Origin: Sphingopyxis macrogoltabida | GTDB taxonomy: Bacteria; Pseudomonadota; Alphaproteobacteria; Sphingomonadales; Sphingomonadaceae | DNA length: 7,012 bases | Assembly (NCBI GenBank): GCA_003241685.1 | Contig: QFPJ01000072.1 | Location: 1 to 7,012, forward strand | Direction: 5' to 3' | In this document: one piece after another, positions 1 to 6,502 of the stretch | Numbering within the stretch: position 1 is the first letter of the stretch | Layout of the letters: each line of letters starts with the position of its first letter | Made by a program: the position numbers and the translations under genes | The notes under the pieces: model-generated | Told to the model about the DNA's origin: nothing | The model's input: the letters and a program-made list of their open reading frames with translations, nothing else | The model's database searches: none

Positions 1-58
1 GCTTTAGGGCAGCTTTGCCGCCGCTGCCACCCCGCAACACGCGGCGATAAGCCGATTG

Positions 59-84
59 GGCAAATTGGGGGGGCGACAATTGCC
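59..84. repeat. Inverted repeat upstream of purF
   Basis: The left arm GGCAAATTG (59-67) pairs with CAATTGCC (77-84) with one bulged A and a 9-nt G-rich loop. The right arm overlaps the putative -35 element of the purF promoter, so it could be an operator. It could also be the stem of a weak terminator for the gene to the left, since a short TTT follows at 86-88. No known regulator motif is recognised. Confidence 0.35.
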
Positions 85-101
85 GTTTCGCTCCCTATAT
101 G
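73..101 (+). promoter_or_regulatory. Putative sigma70-like promoter for purF
   Basis: GCGACA (73-78) matches four of six bases of TTGACA, including the conserved GACA. It lies 17 nt from TATATG (96-101), which matches four of six bases of TATAAT. Transcription would start near 108, giving a leader of about 28 nt before the purF ATG. The match is moderate and GC-rich genomes give chance hits, so this is a candidate only. Confidence 0.3.
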
Positions 102-135
102 CGCCGCAGTCACTGGCCCCTGCCCCTGGAACGAC

Positions 136-1593
136 ATGCTGACGACCCACCCTTTCGATGACGACAAGCTCCGCGAGGAGTGCGGCGTCTTTGGCATTCA
201 TGGCGCGGAAAGCGCCGCCGCGGTCGCCGCGCTGGGGCTCCACGCGCTCCAGCATCGCGGTCAGGAAGCGGCGGGCATCACCGCCTTCGACGGGCGGGAG
301 TTTTACACCCACCGCGCGATGGGCCATGTCGCGGGCAATTTCGACCGCGACGACATCATCCGCCAGCTCGCGGGTCCCTCCGCGGTCGGTCATGTCCGCT
401 ATTCGACGACAGGCGAAACCGCGCTGCGCAACGTCCAACCGCTGTTCGCCGAACTGGCGACGGGCGGCTTCGCGATCGCGCACAACGGCAATATCTCCAA
501 CGCGATGGCGCTACGCAAGCAACTGGTGCGGCGCGGCGCGATCTTTCAGTCGACCAGCGATACCGAGGTGATCATTCACCTGGTCGCCACGTCCAACTAT
601 CGCACCCTGCTCGACCGCTTCATCGACGCGCTGAAGCAGGTCGAGGGTGCCTATTCGCTGATCTGCCTGACCGCGGAAGGCATGATCGGCTGCCGCGATC
701 CGCTCGGCATCCGCCCGCTCGTCATCGGCAAGCTCAACGACGCCTATATCTTCGCGTCGGAAACGGTCGCGCTCGACGTCGTCGGGGCCGATTTCGTGCG
801 CTCGGTCGACCCCGGCGAACTGGTCATCGTGCGCGACGGCCAACTGACCTCGCACCGCCCCTTCACCGACCGCGCGGCGCGTCCCTGCATCTTCGAATAT
901 GTCTATTTCTCGCGTCCCGATTCGATTTCCGGGGGCACCAGCGTCTATTCGGTGCGCAAGGCGATCGGCGCCGAACTGGCTCGCGAAAATGCCGTCGATG
1001 CCGATCTGGTGATCCCGGTCCCCGATTCGGGGACGCCCGCCGCGATCGGCTATGCGCAGGAATCGGGCATTCCGTTCGAACTGGGCATCATCCGCTCGCA
1101 CTATGTCGGGCGCACCTTCATCCAGCCGGGCGACAAGGTCCGCCATCTGGGCGTCAAGCTGAAGCATAATGCCAACCGCGCGCTGATCGACGGCAAGCGC
1201 ATCGTCCTGATCGACGATTCGATCGTGCGCGGCACGACCAGCCTGAAGATCGTCCAGATGATGCGCGATGCCGGCGCGGCCGAGGTTCATATGCGGATCG
1301 CCAGCCCGCCGACCCAGCATAGCTGCTTCTATGGCGTCGACACGCCCGAACGCGCCAAGCTGCTCGCGGCGCAGATGACCATTGGCCAGATGGCGAATTT
1401 CATCAACGCCGACAGCCTCGCCTTCCTGACCATCGACGGCCTCTATCGCGCGCTGGGCGAGGCGGAGCGCAACGATGGCTGCCCGCAATATTGCGACGCC
1501 TGCTTCACCGGCGATTATCCGACGACGCTGACCGATTTCGACGAACAGAATGTCGACGATCAATTTTCGCTGCTGGCCGAACGGGTTGTCTGA
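136..1593 (+). CDS. purF: Amidophosphoribosyltransferase (glutamine PRPP amidotransferase)
   Basis: PurF makes 5-phosphoribosylamine from PRPP and glutamine, the first committed step of de novo purine synthesis in the cytoplasm. The 485-residue product has a 15-residue propeptide followed by Cys16 (ECGVFGIHG), which becomes the N-terminal catalytic nucleophile of the class II glutaminase domain after self-processing. The glutaminase signatures HVRYSTTG and AHNGNI follow. The C-terminal phosphoribosyltransferase domain carries PVPDSGTPAA and the PRPP loop at 359-368 (IDDSIVRGTT). Cys251, Cys397, Cys453 and Cys456 sit where the Bacillus-type enzyme binds a [4Fe-4S] cluster, so this is the iron-sulfur, propeptide-containing subtype. 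The start ATG has a GGA five bases upstream and gives the expected propeptide length. The length is normal and the gene looks intact. An SDR gene begins 4 nt after its stop. Confidence 0.97.
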   Translation: MLTTHPFDDDKLREECGVFGIHGAESAAAVAALGLHALQHRGQEAAGITAFDGREFYTHRAMGHVAGNFDRDDIIRQLAGPSAVGHVRYSTTGETALRNVQPLFAELATGGFAIAHNGNISNAMALRKQLVRRGAIFQSTSDTEVIIHLVATSNYRTLLDRFIDALKQVEGAYSLICLTAEGMIGCRDPLGIRPLVIGKLNDAYIFASETVALDVVGADFVRSVDPGELVIVRDGQLTSHRPFTDRAARPCIFEYVYFSRPDSISGGTSVYSVRKAIGAELARENAVDADLVIPVPDSGTPAAIGYAQESGIPFELGIIRSHYVGRTFIQPGDKVRHLGVKLKHNANRALIDGKRIVLIDDSIVRGTTSLKIVQMMRDAGAAEVHMRIASPPTQHSCFYGVDTPERAKLLAAQMTIGQMANFINADSLAFLTIDGLYRALGEAERNDGCPQYCDACFTGDYPTTLTDFDEQNVDDQFSLLAERVV

Positions 1594-1597
1594 CGCA

Positions 1598-2332
1598 ATG
1601 ACGGTAAATTCCGAAGAACTGGCGGGCCAGGTCGCGCTCGTCACCGGGGCGAGTCGCGGGATCGGCGAAGCGATCGCCGAGGCGCTGGCGGCGCGCGGCG
1701 CGCATGTCGTGATCACCGCGCGCACGGCGGGCGGGCTGGAGGAGCTGGAAGACCGCATCCACGCCGCCGGCGGCAGCGCGACGATCGCCCCGCTCGACCT
1801 GACCGACGGCGACAGCATCGCCCGGCTGGCGAGCGCGATGGCCGAACGCTGGCAGCATCTCGACATGCTGGTGCTCAACGCCGCGATGCTCGGCACGCTG
1901 ACCCCCGTGGGCGCGATCGACGGCAAGGAATTCAACAAGCTGCTGACGCTGAACCTGATCGCGCAGCAGGCGCTCATCGCCAATTTCGATCCGCTGCTGC
2001 GCCGCGCCGCGAACGGCCGCCTGATCGTCCTGACCAGCGGCGTCGCGCGCAGCCCGCGCGCCTATTGGGGCGCCTATGCCGCATCCAAGGCAGCGCTCGA
2101 GGTGCTGGTGACCAGCTATGGCGCCGAAATGCGCAATATCTCCAATGTCCGCACCGCCATTCTCGACCCCGGCGGCACCCGCACGGCGATGCGCGCGCGC
2201 GCCTATCCGGGCGAAGACCCGCAAAGCATCAAGGAACCGGCGGCGGTCGGCGATTTCGTCGCGCGGATGATGGCGGACGGCTTCGACAGCACCGCCTATC
2301 ACGCGCTTCCAAAGGTGATGGCGGACGCTTAA
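1598..2332 (+). CDS. YciK-like SDR family NAD(P)-dependent oxidoreductase
   Basis: This is a classical short-chain dehydrogenase of 244 residues, the usual length, and cytosolic since no signal peptide is seen. The cofactor motif TGASRGIG is at 16-23, LNAA at 93-96 replaces the usual NNAG, Asn119 is the structural/catalytic Asn, Ser147 lies in LTSG, and Tyr160-x3-Lys164 is in WGAYAASK. Arg42 after the second beta strand suggests NADP(H). The segment DPGGTRTAMRARAYPGEDP closely resembles E. coli YciK as I remember it, so YciK-like is the best subfamily call; the substrate is unknown. I chose ATG 1598 because it places the Rossmann motif at the normal distance from the N-terminus. The ATG at 1550 in the same frame would overlap purF by 44 nt and add an unlikely 16-residue extension. 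The 4-nt gap after purF suggests an operon and translational coupling, as no clear Shine-Dalgarno is seen. Confidence 0.92.
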   Translation: MTVNSEELAGQVALVTGASRGIGEAIAEALAARGAHVVITARTAGGLEELEDRIHAAGGSATIAPLDLTDGDSIARLASAMAERWQHLDMLVLNAAMLGTLTPVGAIDGKEFNKLLTLNLIAQQALIANFDPLLRRAANGRLIVLTSGVARSPRAYWGAYAASKAALEVLVTSYGAEMRNISNVRTAILDPGGTRTAMRARAYPGEDPQSIKEPAAVGDFVARMMADGFDSTAYHALPKVMADA

Positions 2333-2387
2333 CGCGATCTTTGCTTTGCGCTACTAACCCGCATCGAGGTTCGGGAACGGGGACAAG

Positions 2388-2786
2388 ATGATGGGCGCGA
2401 AAATCCTGCGATCGATCATGGCTGCGGCGGTGGGAATGCTCATCGCCTTCGCGCTGATCTGGCTGGCGCAATATGCGGGCGGCGAAGTGTCGCCCGAGGT
2501 TTATGATCCCCAGACCGGCGAGATATGGATTCCGGTCGGTTCGACGATCGCCCTGTTCGTCGGCTGGTTCATCGGCACCTTTGCCGGCGCATGGCTGGCG
2601 ATGCGCATCGCGGGCGGCACCGCCGCCGGCTGGGTCGTCGCGGGCGCGGTCGTCGGCGCGGGGCTGTACCGCGCGATCACGCTCGCCGACACATGGTGGG
2701 TCATGGCGGCGGGGATATTGATCCCGCTGATCGCGACCTATGTCGCCGAACGCGCCGCCGCCGTGGCGGCACCGGCGTCGGCCTGA
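2388..2786 (+). CDS. Small four-helix inner-membrane protein of unknown function
   Basis: I do not recognise a named family. The 132-residue product has four likely membrane helices, near residues 9-28, 50-73, 77-97 and 102-120. Between helices 1 and 2 is a polar loop of about 20 residues (GGEVSPEVYDPQTGEIWIPV). A short Ala-rich tail ends the protein. Positive charges at Lys5/Arg8 and Arg73 favour the N-terminus inside, so the 30-49 loop would face the periplasm. The third codon positions are GC-rich like the neighbours, and GGGGAC lies about six bases before the ATG, which supports a real gene. A second ATG follows directly at 2391 and is an equally possible start. The gene lies 55 nt after the SDR with no obvious terminator between, so it may be read through from purF or have its own weak promoter. 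It could alternatively go with the downstream TPR-CHAT gene, but a promoter separates them. Confidence 0.78.
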   Translation: MMGAKILRSIMAAAVGMLIAFALIWLAQYAGGEVSPEVYDPQTGEIWIPVGSTIALFVGWFIGTFAGAWLAMRIAGGTAAGWVVAGAVVGAGLYRAITLADTWWVMAAGILIPLIATYVAERAAAVAAPASA

Positions 2787-2797
2787 ACCGCGTCACG

Positions 2798-2826
2798 CCG
2801 ACAAAATCCAGCAAAATTCATATGAT
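2798..2826 (+). promoter_or_regulatory. Putative sigma70-like promoter for the TPR-CHAT gene
   Basis: CCGACA (2798-2803) matches four of six bases of TTGACA. After exactly 17 nt comes TATGAT (2821-2826), which matches five of six bases of TATAAT. The spacer is unusually A-rich for this genome. Transcription would begin near 2833, giving a leader of about 120 nt before the CHAT start. This is the best promoter-like sequence in the window, but it is not proven. Confidence 0.45.
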
Positions 2827-2847
2827 GGCGGGCAAACGGGCATGATC

Positions 2848-2863
2848 CGTGATACCGATCACT
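2848..2863. promoter_or_regulatory. CRP/FNR-family-like operator
   Basis: CGTGA-N6-TCACT matches eight of ten informative bases of the E. coli CRP consensus TGTGA-N6-TCACA, with the perfect inner palindrome GTGAT-N4-ATCAC at 2849-2862. It is centred about 23 bases downstream of the predicted transcription start, a position that would favour repression. The binding protein is unknown; Crp/Fnr-family regulators are common in sphingomonads. Confidence 0.35.
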
Positions 2864-2908
2864 GTCGCGCCGCCGTCCGCCGCTAACGATCGCGCGACGA
2901 TGTGATCG

Positions 2909-2923
2909 GCGCCGTACCGGCGC
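2909..2923 (+). other. GC-rich hairpin in the leader of the TPR-CHAT gene
   Basis: GCGCCG, a 3-nt TAC loop, then CGGCGC form a perfect 6-bp stem in the predicted 5' leader. It ends 12 nt before the GGAAAGGA ribosome-binding sequence (2935-2942). There is no U-run, so it is not a standard terminator. It could affect translation or RNA stability, or be chance in GC-rich DNA. Confidence 0.25.
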
Positions 2924-2953
2924 TGTGCCGGTTCGGAAAGGATGATCGCCCCC

Positions 2954-5900
2954 ATGTCCCCCCGTTGGTTCCGTTTCATGGCCTTGATGGCCGCCGCCCC
3001 GATCTGGACCGCCGGCCCGGCGGCGATGGCGCAGCAGGCGGACGCGGCGGAATTGAATGCCGATCAGCAGAAGATGCTCGACCTGGTCAATCGCGGCATG
3101 GACCTGGAACGCGCGGGCAAGCCGGCCGAGGCCGAGCGCATCTATCGCCGCTGGATCGACGAGGCCGCGAAACGCTATGGCGCGGACGATCTCATCACCA
3201 GTCTCGGCTATCGGCTGCTCGCCGGTGTGCTCGAAGAGCAGAACCGCACGAAGGACGCCGAACCCTACCGCCGCCAGGTGCTGGACATCAACCGCGCCCA
3301 GATGGGCGCGACCGCCGACGAAACGCTGGAAGCGACCGCCTTTTTGTCCGCCAACTATATGAAACAGGGACGCCCGGCCGAAGCCCTGCCGCTGCGCCGC
3401 GCCATATTGGACGCGCGGCTGTCGGCCGGCGGCGAGCGCGACCCGAAAACGATCATCGCGATCAGCAATCTGGCATCGGTCACCGCCGAAAGCGGCGACA
3501 TGAAGGGCGCCGAGGCGCTTTATCGCCGCGCACTGGCGACCAGCCTGTCGGTCCATGGCGAACAGCATCGCGAAACCGCATCGGCCTATGGCAATCTGGC
3601 CGTCGTGCTGCGCAGCCTCGGCCGCTATGACGAGGCCGAACCGATGCTGGCCAAGGCGACCGCGATCGACAGCGCCCTGCCCGGGACAACCCCTGCCGAC
3701 ATGGCGCTGCGCCATTACAACAGCGCGGTGAATTTCGGCGACATGGGCCGGCTGGCCGACGCGCAGCAGGCCGCCCGGACATCGCTCGCCCTGTGGCGCG
3801 AGGCCAAGGGCGACGACAGCGTGGAGGCGGCCCTCGGCTATACCGCCGTCGGCTATGCGCTGATGTCACAGGCGCGGTTCGACGAGGCCAATGCCGCCTA
3901 TCGCAAGGCGCTCGATATCCGGCGCGCACGGCTTGGCGACGACCATCCACTGACGGGCGAAGCGTACAACAATCTCGCGATCAATATGGAAAAGCAGGGC
4001 CAGCCGCCCAGCGTGATCGAACCGATGTTCCGCAAGGCGCTGGACATCACCCGATCGTCGATCGGCGAGACCAGCGAGCGCGCGGCGATCCTCTATGCCA
4101 ATGTCGCGCATAATCTGAACGGTCAGGGTCGCTATGCCGAGGCCGAGCCGATGTACCGCCGCGCGCTGGACATCCAGAAGGGGGTGAGCGGGACCGATCA
4201 CCCCGCCTACGCCACCAGCCTGATCAACCTCGCCTATAATCAGCGCGACAATGGCCGCGCGGCGGAGGCGGTGCCGCTGATGGAACAGGCGCTGGCCATA
4301 TTTCGCGCCAAGTTCGGCGACGACAATCCCGACACCGCCTGGGCCTATTCCAGCCTCGGCTCCACGCTGGGCGCGCTCGGCCGCTTCGACGAGGAAGCGC
4401 GGATGACCGAAAAGGCGCTCGACATCCGGCGGCGCCTGCTGGGCGAGCAGCACCCGCTGACCGCCGTTTCCTACAATAATGTCGCCGCCGCCCTGACGCG
4501 CGGCAGCGGCGGGGACAAGGCCGCCGAGCCTTATTACCGGCAATCGCTGGCGATCCTGACCCACAGCCTGGGCGATGCCCATATCGACACCGCGCAGGCC
4601 TATGACGGGCTCGCGTCCAATTTGACGCGGCAGGGCAAGGCGGCCGAAGCCGAACAGGCATCGGCAAAGGCGGTCGCGATCCTGCGCCAGCTCGACGCCC
4701 GCAGCGCGGCGGGCGCGGATGCGACGCGTCTGGCGGCGCTCGACCGGCGACAGGCCGACCCCGATCGCGGCATCTACACCACCTATATGAACGCCGCCTT
4801 CGCCCTGATGAGCGACACGCCCCAGGCCGCGAAACAGGCCGAAATCCAGAGCCGCGCCTTTCTGGCCGCGCAGGACGCGATCAGTTCGGCATCGGGCCGC
4901 GCCGTGCTGCAAACCGCGGCGCGCAGCGCGGCGAAGACGCCGCAAATGGCCGAGGCGGTCCGCCAGGAACAGGATCTGGCGGCGCAGGCAAATCGGCTCG
5001 ACGCCAATATGCTGCGCGCGCTCGGCGACCGCAACGCGGTCGAAGCGGCGCGCCTGCGCGGCGAACTCGATGCCGTCCGGCGCCAGCTCGCCGACGTCGG
5101 CGCCCTGATCGACCGCAAATATCCCGCCTATCGCGAACTTGTGTCGCCGCGTCCGGTCAGCCTGGCCGAAACGCAGAAGGCGCTGCGTCCCGGCGAGGCG
5201 CTGTTGCTGATGACCGAGGCGGCGAACACCATTCACCTGTTCGTCGTCACGCCGACCGCCGTGGGGTGGTCTCGCCCCGACCGCGACATCGGCGTCATCC
5301 TGAAACAGATCGCCGATCTGCGCTGCGATGTCGACGACGCCACCTGCACCGCCGCGCGCCGCGCCGAACTCGACGCCACGCCGCTGAGCGCGAAGGAGCT
5401 GGAGGGGCATCGCCGCTTCGACCTCGACACCGCGCACGCACTGTATCGCGCGTTGATCGAGCCGGTCGAACCGTTGCTGAAGGACACGGCGCGTCTTTAC
5501 GTGACCAGTTCGGGTCGGCTCGGCGATCTGCCGCTGGCGCTGCTGTCGGCATCGGGGCTGCCCGTGGGCGGCGATTTTGCCGATCCCGACATTCTCGCGC
5601 GGGCCCAGTGGCTGGCCGACCGCTACGCCTTCACCAGCCTGCCCTCGGTCGCCGCCCTCACCCTGTCGCCGGAAGCGCGAACGAACCCGGCGACGCAGGA
5701 TTTTCGCGGCTATGGCTCGCCCGTGCTGACCGGCGGCGATACGGGCTCGCGCGCCGCGTCCGGGGTCGGCGTATTCGGCGCCGTATCGGCATCGGGCGCC
5801 CCGCTGGCCGATCCCGCCGCGCTCAGAAAGCTGGCGCCGCTGCCCGGAACCAAGGTCGAACTCGCCGCCATGTCGCAGATGTTCGGCGCGGCGCGTGCCA

Positions 5901-6463
5901 GTCTGGCGCTGGACGCCGCCGCGACCGAAGCGGCGCTGCGCAGCGACCCCGCGCTGGGCAACAGCCGCATCGTCGCGATCGCCACCCATGGCCTGTTGCC
6001 CGATCCCCGGCTCGGGCTGGCCGAGCCCGGTTTGGTGATGACCCCGCCCGACGCGCCCAGCGACGGCGACGACGGCCTGCTGACCGCCAGCGAGGCGGCG
6101 CAGCTCAGCCTGTCGGCGGACTGGGTGATCCTGTCCGCCTGCAACACCGCATCGGCGGAAAATTCCGGCGGCAACGACAGCCTGTCGGCGCTGGCCCGCG
6201 GCTTCCTTTATGCCGGAGCGGACGCGCTGCTCGCCAGCCACTGGCGCGTGTCGGACGAGGCGACGGCGGTGCTGACGGTCGAAACGCTGATGGCGCGCCG
6301 GCAAAAGCCCGGCCTGACGCGCGCCCAAGCGCTCCAGATCGGGATGCGCACCGTGCGCAGCGGCAAGGACGCCGACGGAAAGCCGGTCGCCGGCTGGCGC
6401 CCCGGCTGGTCGCACCCGGCGGCCTGGGCGGCGTTCACCAACATCGCGAACCGCGACGACTGA
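2954..6463 (+). CDS. Exported TPR-repeat CHAT-domain (caspase-like) protein
   Basis: This is a 1169-residue predicted periplasmic cysteine peptidase of clan CD. Residues 1-26 form a signal peptide: Arg4 and Arg7, a hydrophobic core, then AMA before Gln27. Residues 59-564 form twelve TPR units of 42-43 residues (kinesin-light-chain type, e.g. EAEPMYRRALDI), with a fading thirteenth to about 600. A helical, probably coiled-coil linker covers about 600-720. The CHAT domain spans about 720-1165, with GDLPLALL (857-864), LPGT near 963, catalytic His1012 in ATHGLLPD and Cys1063 in ILSACNTAS, then the conserved AGADALLASHW. Both members of the dyad are present, so it should be active. Substrate and partners are unknown; TPRs usually bind proteins. 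I preferred ATG 2954 over 2942: GGAAAGGA (2935-2942) abuts 2942 but lies 11 nt before 2954, which also gives the tidier signal peptide. If 2942 is used, the protein gains four residues (MIAP). The gene appears to have its own promoter and converges with a serine hydrolase gene. Confidence 0.93.
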   Translation: MSPRWFRFMALMAAAPIWTAGPAAMAQQADAAELNADQQKMLDLVNRGMDLERAGKPAEAERIYRRWIDEAAKRYGADDLITSLGYRLLAGVLEEQNRTKDAEPYRRQVLDINRAQMGATADETLEATAFLSANYMKQGRPAEALPLRRAILDARLSAGGERDPKTIIAISNLASVTAESGDMKGAEALYRRALATSLSVHGEQHRETASAYGNLAVVLRSLGRYDEAEPMLAKATAIDSALPGTTPADMALRHYNSAVNFGDMGRLADAQQAARTSLALWREAKGDDSVEAALGYTAVGYALMSQARFDEANAAYRKALDIRRARLGDDHPLTGEAYNNLAINMEKQGQPPSVIEPMFRKALDITRSSIGETSERAAILYANVAHNLNGQGRYAEAEPMYRRALDIQKGVSGTDHPAYATSLINLAYNQRDNGRAAEAVPLMEQALAIFRAKFGDDNPDTAWAYSSLGSTLGALGRFDEEARMTEKALDIRRRLLGEQHPLTAVSYNNVAAALTRGSGGDKAAEPYYRQSLAILTHSLGDAHIDTAQAYDGLASNLTRQGKAAEAEQASAKAVAILRQLDARSAAGADATRLAALDRRQADPDRGIYTTYMNAAFALMSDTPQAAKQAEIQSRAFLAAQDAISSASGRAVLQTAARSAAKTPQMAEAVRQEQDLAAQANRLDANMLRALGDRNAVEAARLRGELDAVRRQLADVGALIDRKYPAYRELVSPRPVSLAETQKALRPGEALLLMTEAANTIHLFVVTPTAVGWSRPDRDIGVILKQIADLRCDVDDATCTAARRAELDATPLSAKELEGHRRFDLDTAHALYRALIEPVEPLLKDTARLYVTSSGRLGDLPLALLSASGLPVGGDFADPDILARAQWLADRYAFTSLPSVAALTLSPEARTNPATQDFRGYGSPVLTGGDTGSRAASGVGVFGAVSASGAPLADPAALRKLAPLPGTKVELAAMSQMFGAARASLALDAAATEAALRSDPALGNSRIVAIATHGLLPDPRLGLAEPGLVMTPPDAPSDGDDGLLTASEAAQLSLSADWVILSACNTASAENSGGNDSLSALARGFLYAGADALLASHWRVSDEATAVLTVETLMARRQKPGLTRAQALQIGMRTVRSGKDADGKPVAGWRPGWSHPAAWAAFTNIANRDD
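3128..4645 (+). repeat. Twelve tandem 42-43-residue TPR-encoding units
   Basis: Units start at protein residues 59, 101, 143, 185, 227, 269, 311, 354, 396, 438, 480 and 523. Ten are exactly 42 residues; units 7 and 11 are 43. The common pattern is EAExxYRRALDI...G..HP.T..AY.NLA..L...GR. Units 5 and 6 are the most degenerate. The repeats have diverged well beyond easy DNA alignment, so this is an old protein-level array and not a recent DNA duplication. Confidence 0.85.
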
Positions 6464-6490
6464 CCGGGGCGGCGGGCGCCGCCACCCCGG
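6464..6490. terminator. GC-rich hairpin between convergent genes (weak terminator candidate)
   Basis: CCGGGGCGGC (6464-6473) pairs with GCCG-CCA-CCCCGG (6478-6490) as a 10-bp stem with a 4-nt loop and a 3-nt bulge. An alternative small hairpin, CCCC-GGC-GGGG (6485-6495), excludes it. Neither strand has a U-run, so intrinsic termination would be inefficient. The position, starting right after the CHAT stop and ahead of the convergent gene's stop at 6503, is the main argument. Confidence 0.35.
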
Positions 6491-6502
6491 CGGGGCCTTC
6501 GC

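Noticed and set aside
1..58. Possible 3' end of an upstream gene, and a hairpin GGCAGC (8-13)/GCTGCC (23-28)
   Set aside because: One plus frame reads to a TAA at 48-50 and another stops at 5-7, but too little sequence is present to identify any product. The hairpin has no U-run.
511..1983. 490-codon open frame on the minus strand across purF and the SDR
   Set aside because: It spans two well-supported genes on the other strand, is low in complexity and has no motif.
2333..2387. Promoter or terminator between the SDR and membrane-protein genes
   Set aside because: No convincing -35/-10 pair and no stable hairpin with a U-run could be found in these 55 nt.
3128..4645. DNA-level tandem repeat or CRISPR-like array
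   Set aside because: The periodicity (about 126 nt) is in the protein only; units are diverged and there are no conserved repeats with spacers.
3866..6415. 849-codon open frame on the minus strand opposite the TPR-CHAT gene
   Set aside because: It is a frame shadow created by high GC and the strong third-position bias of the real gene. Its product is Arg/Gly/Ala-rich with no recognisable domain.
2954..6463. Type III-E CRISPR-associated TPR-CHAT (Csx29-like) role
   Set aside because: No gRAMP/Cas7-11 effector, cas gene or CRISPR array is in the window, and the protein has a signal peptide, which does not fit a cytoplasmic effector.
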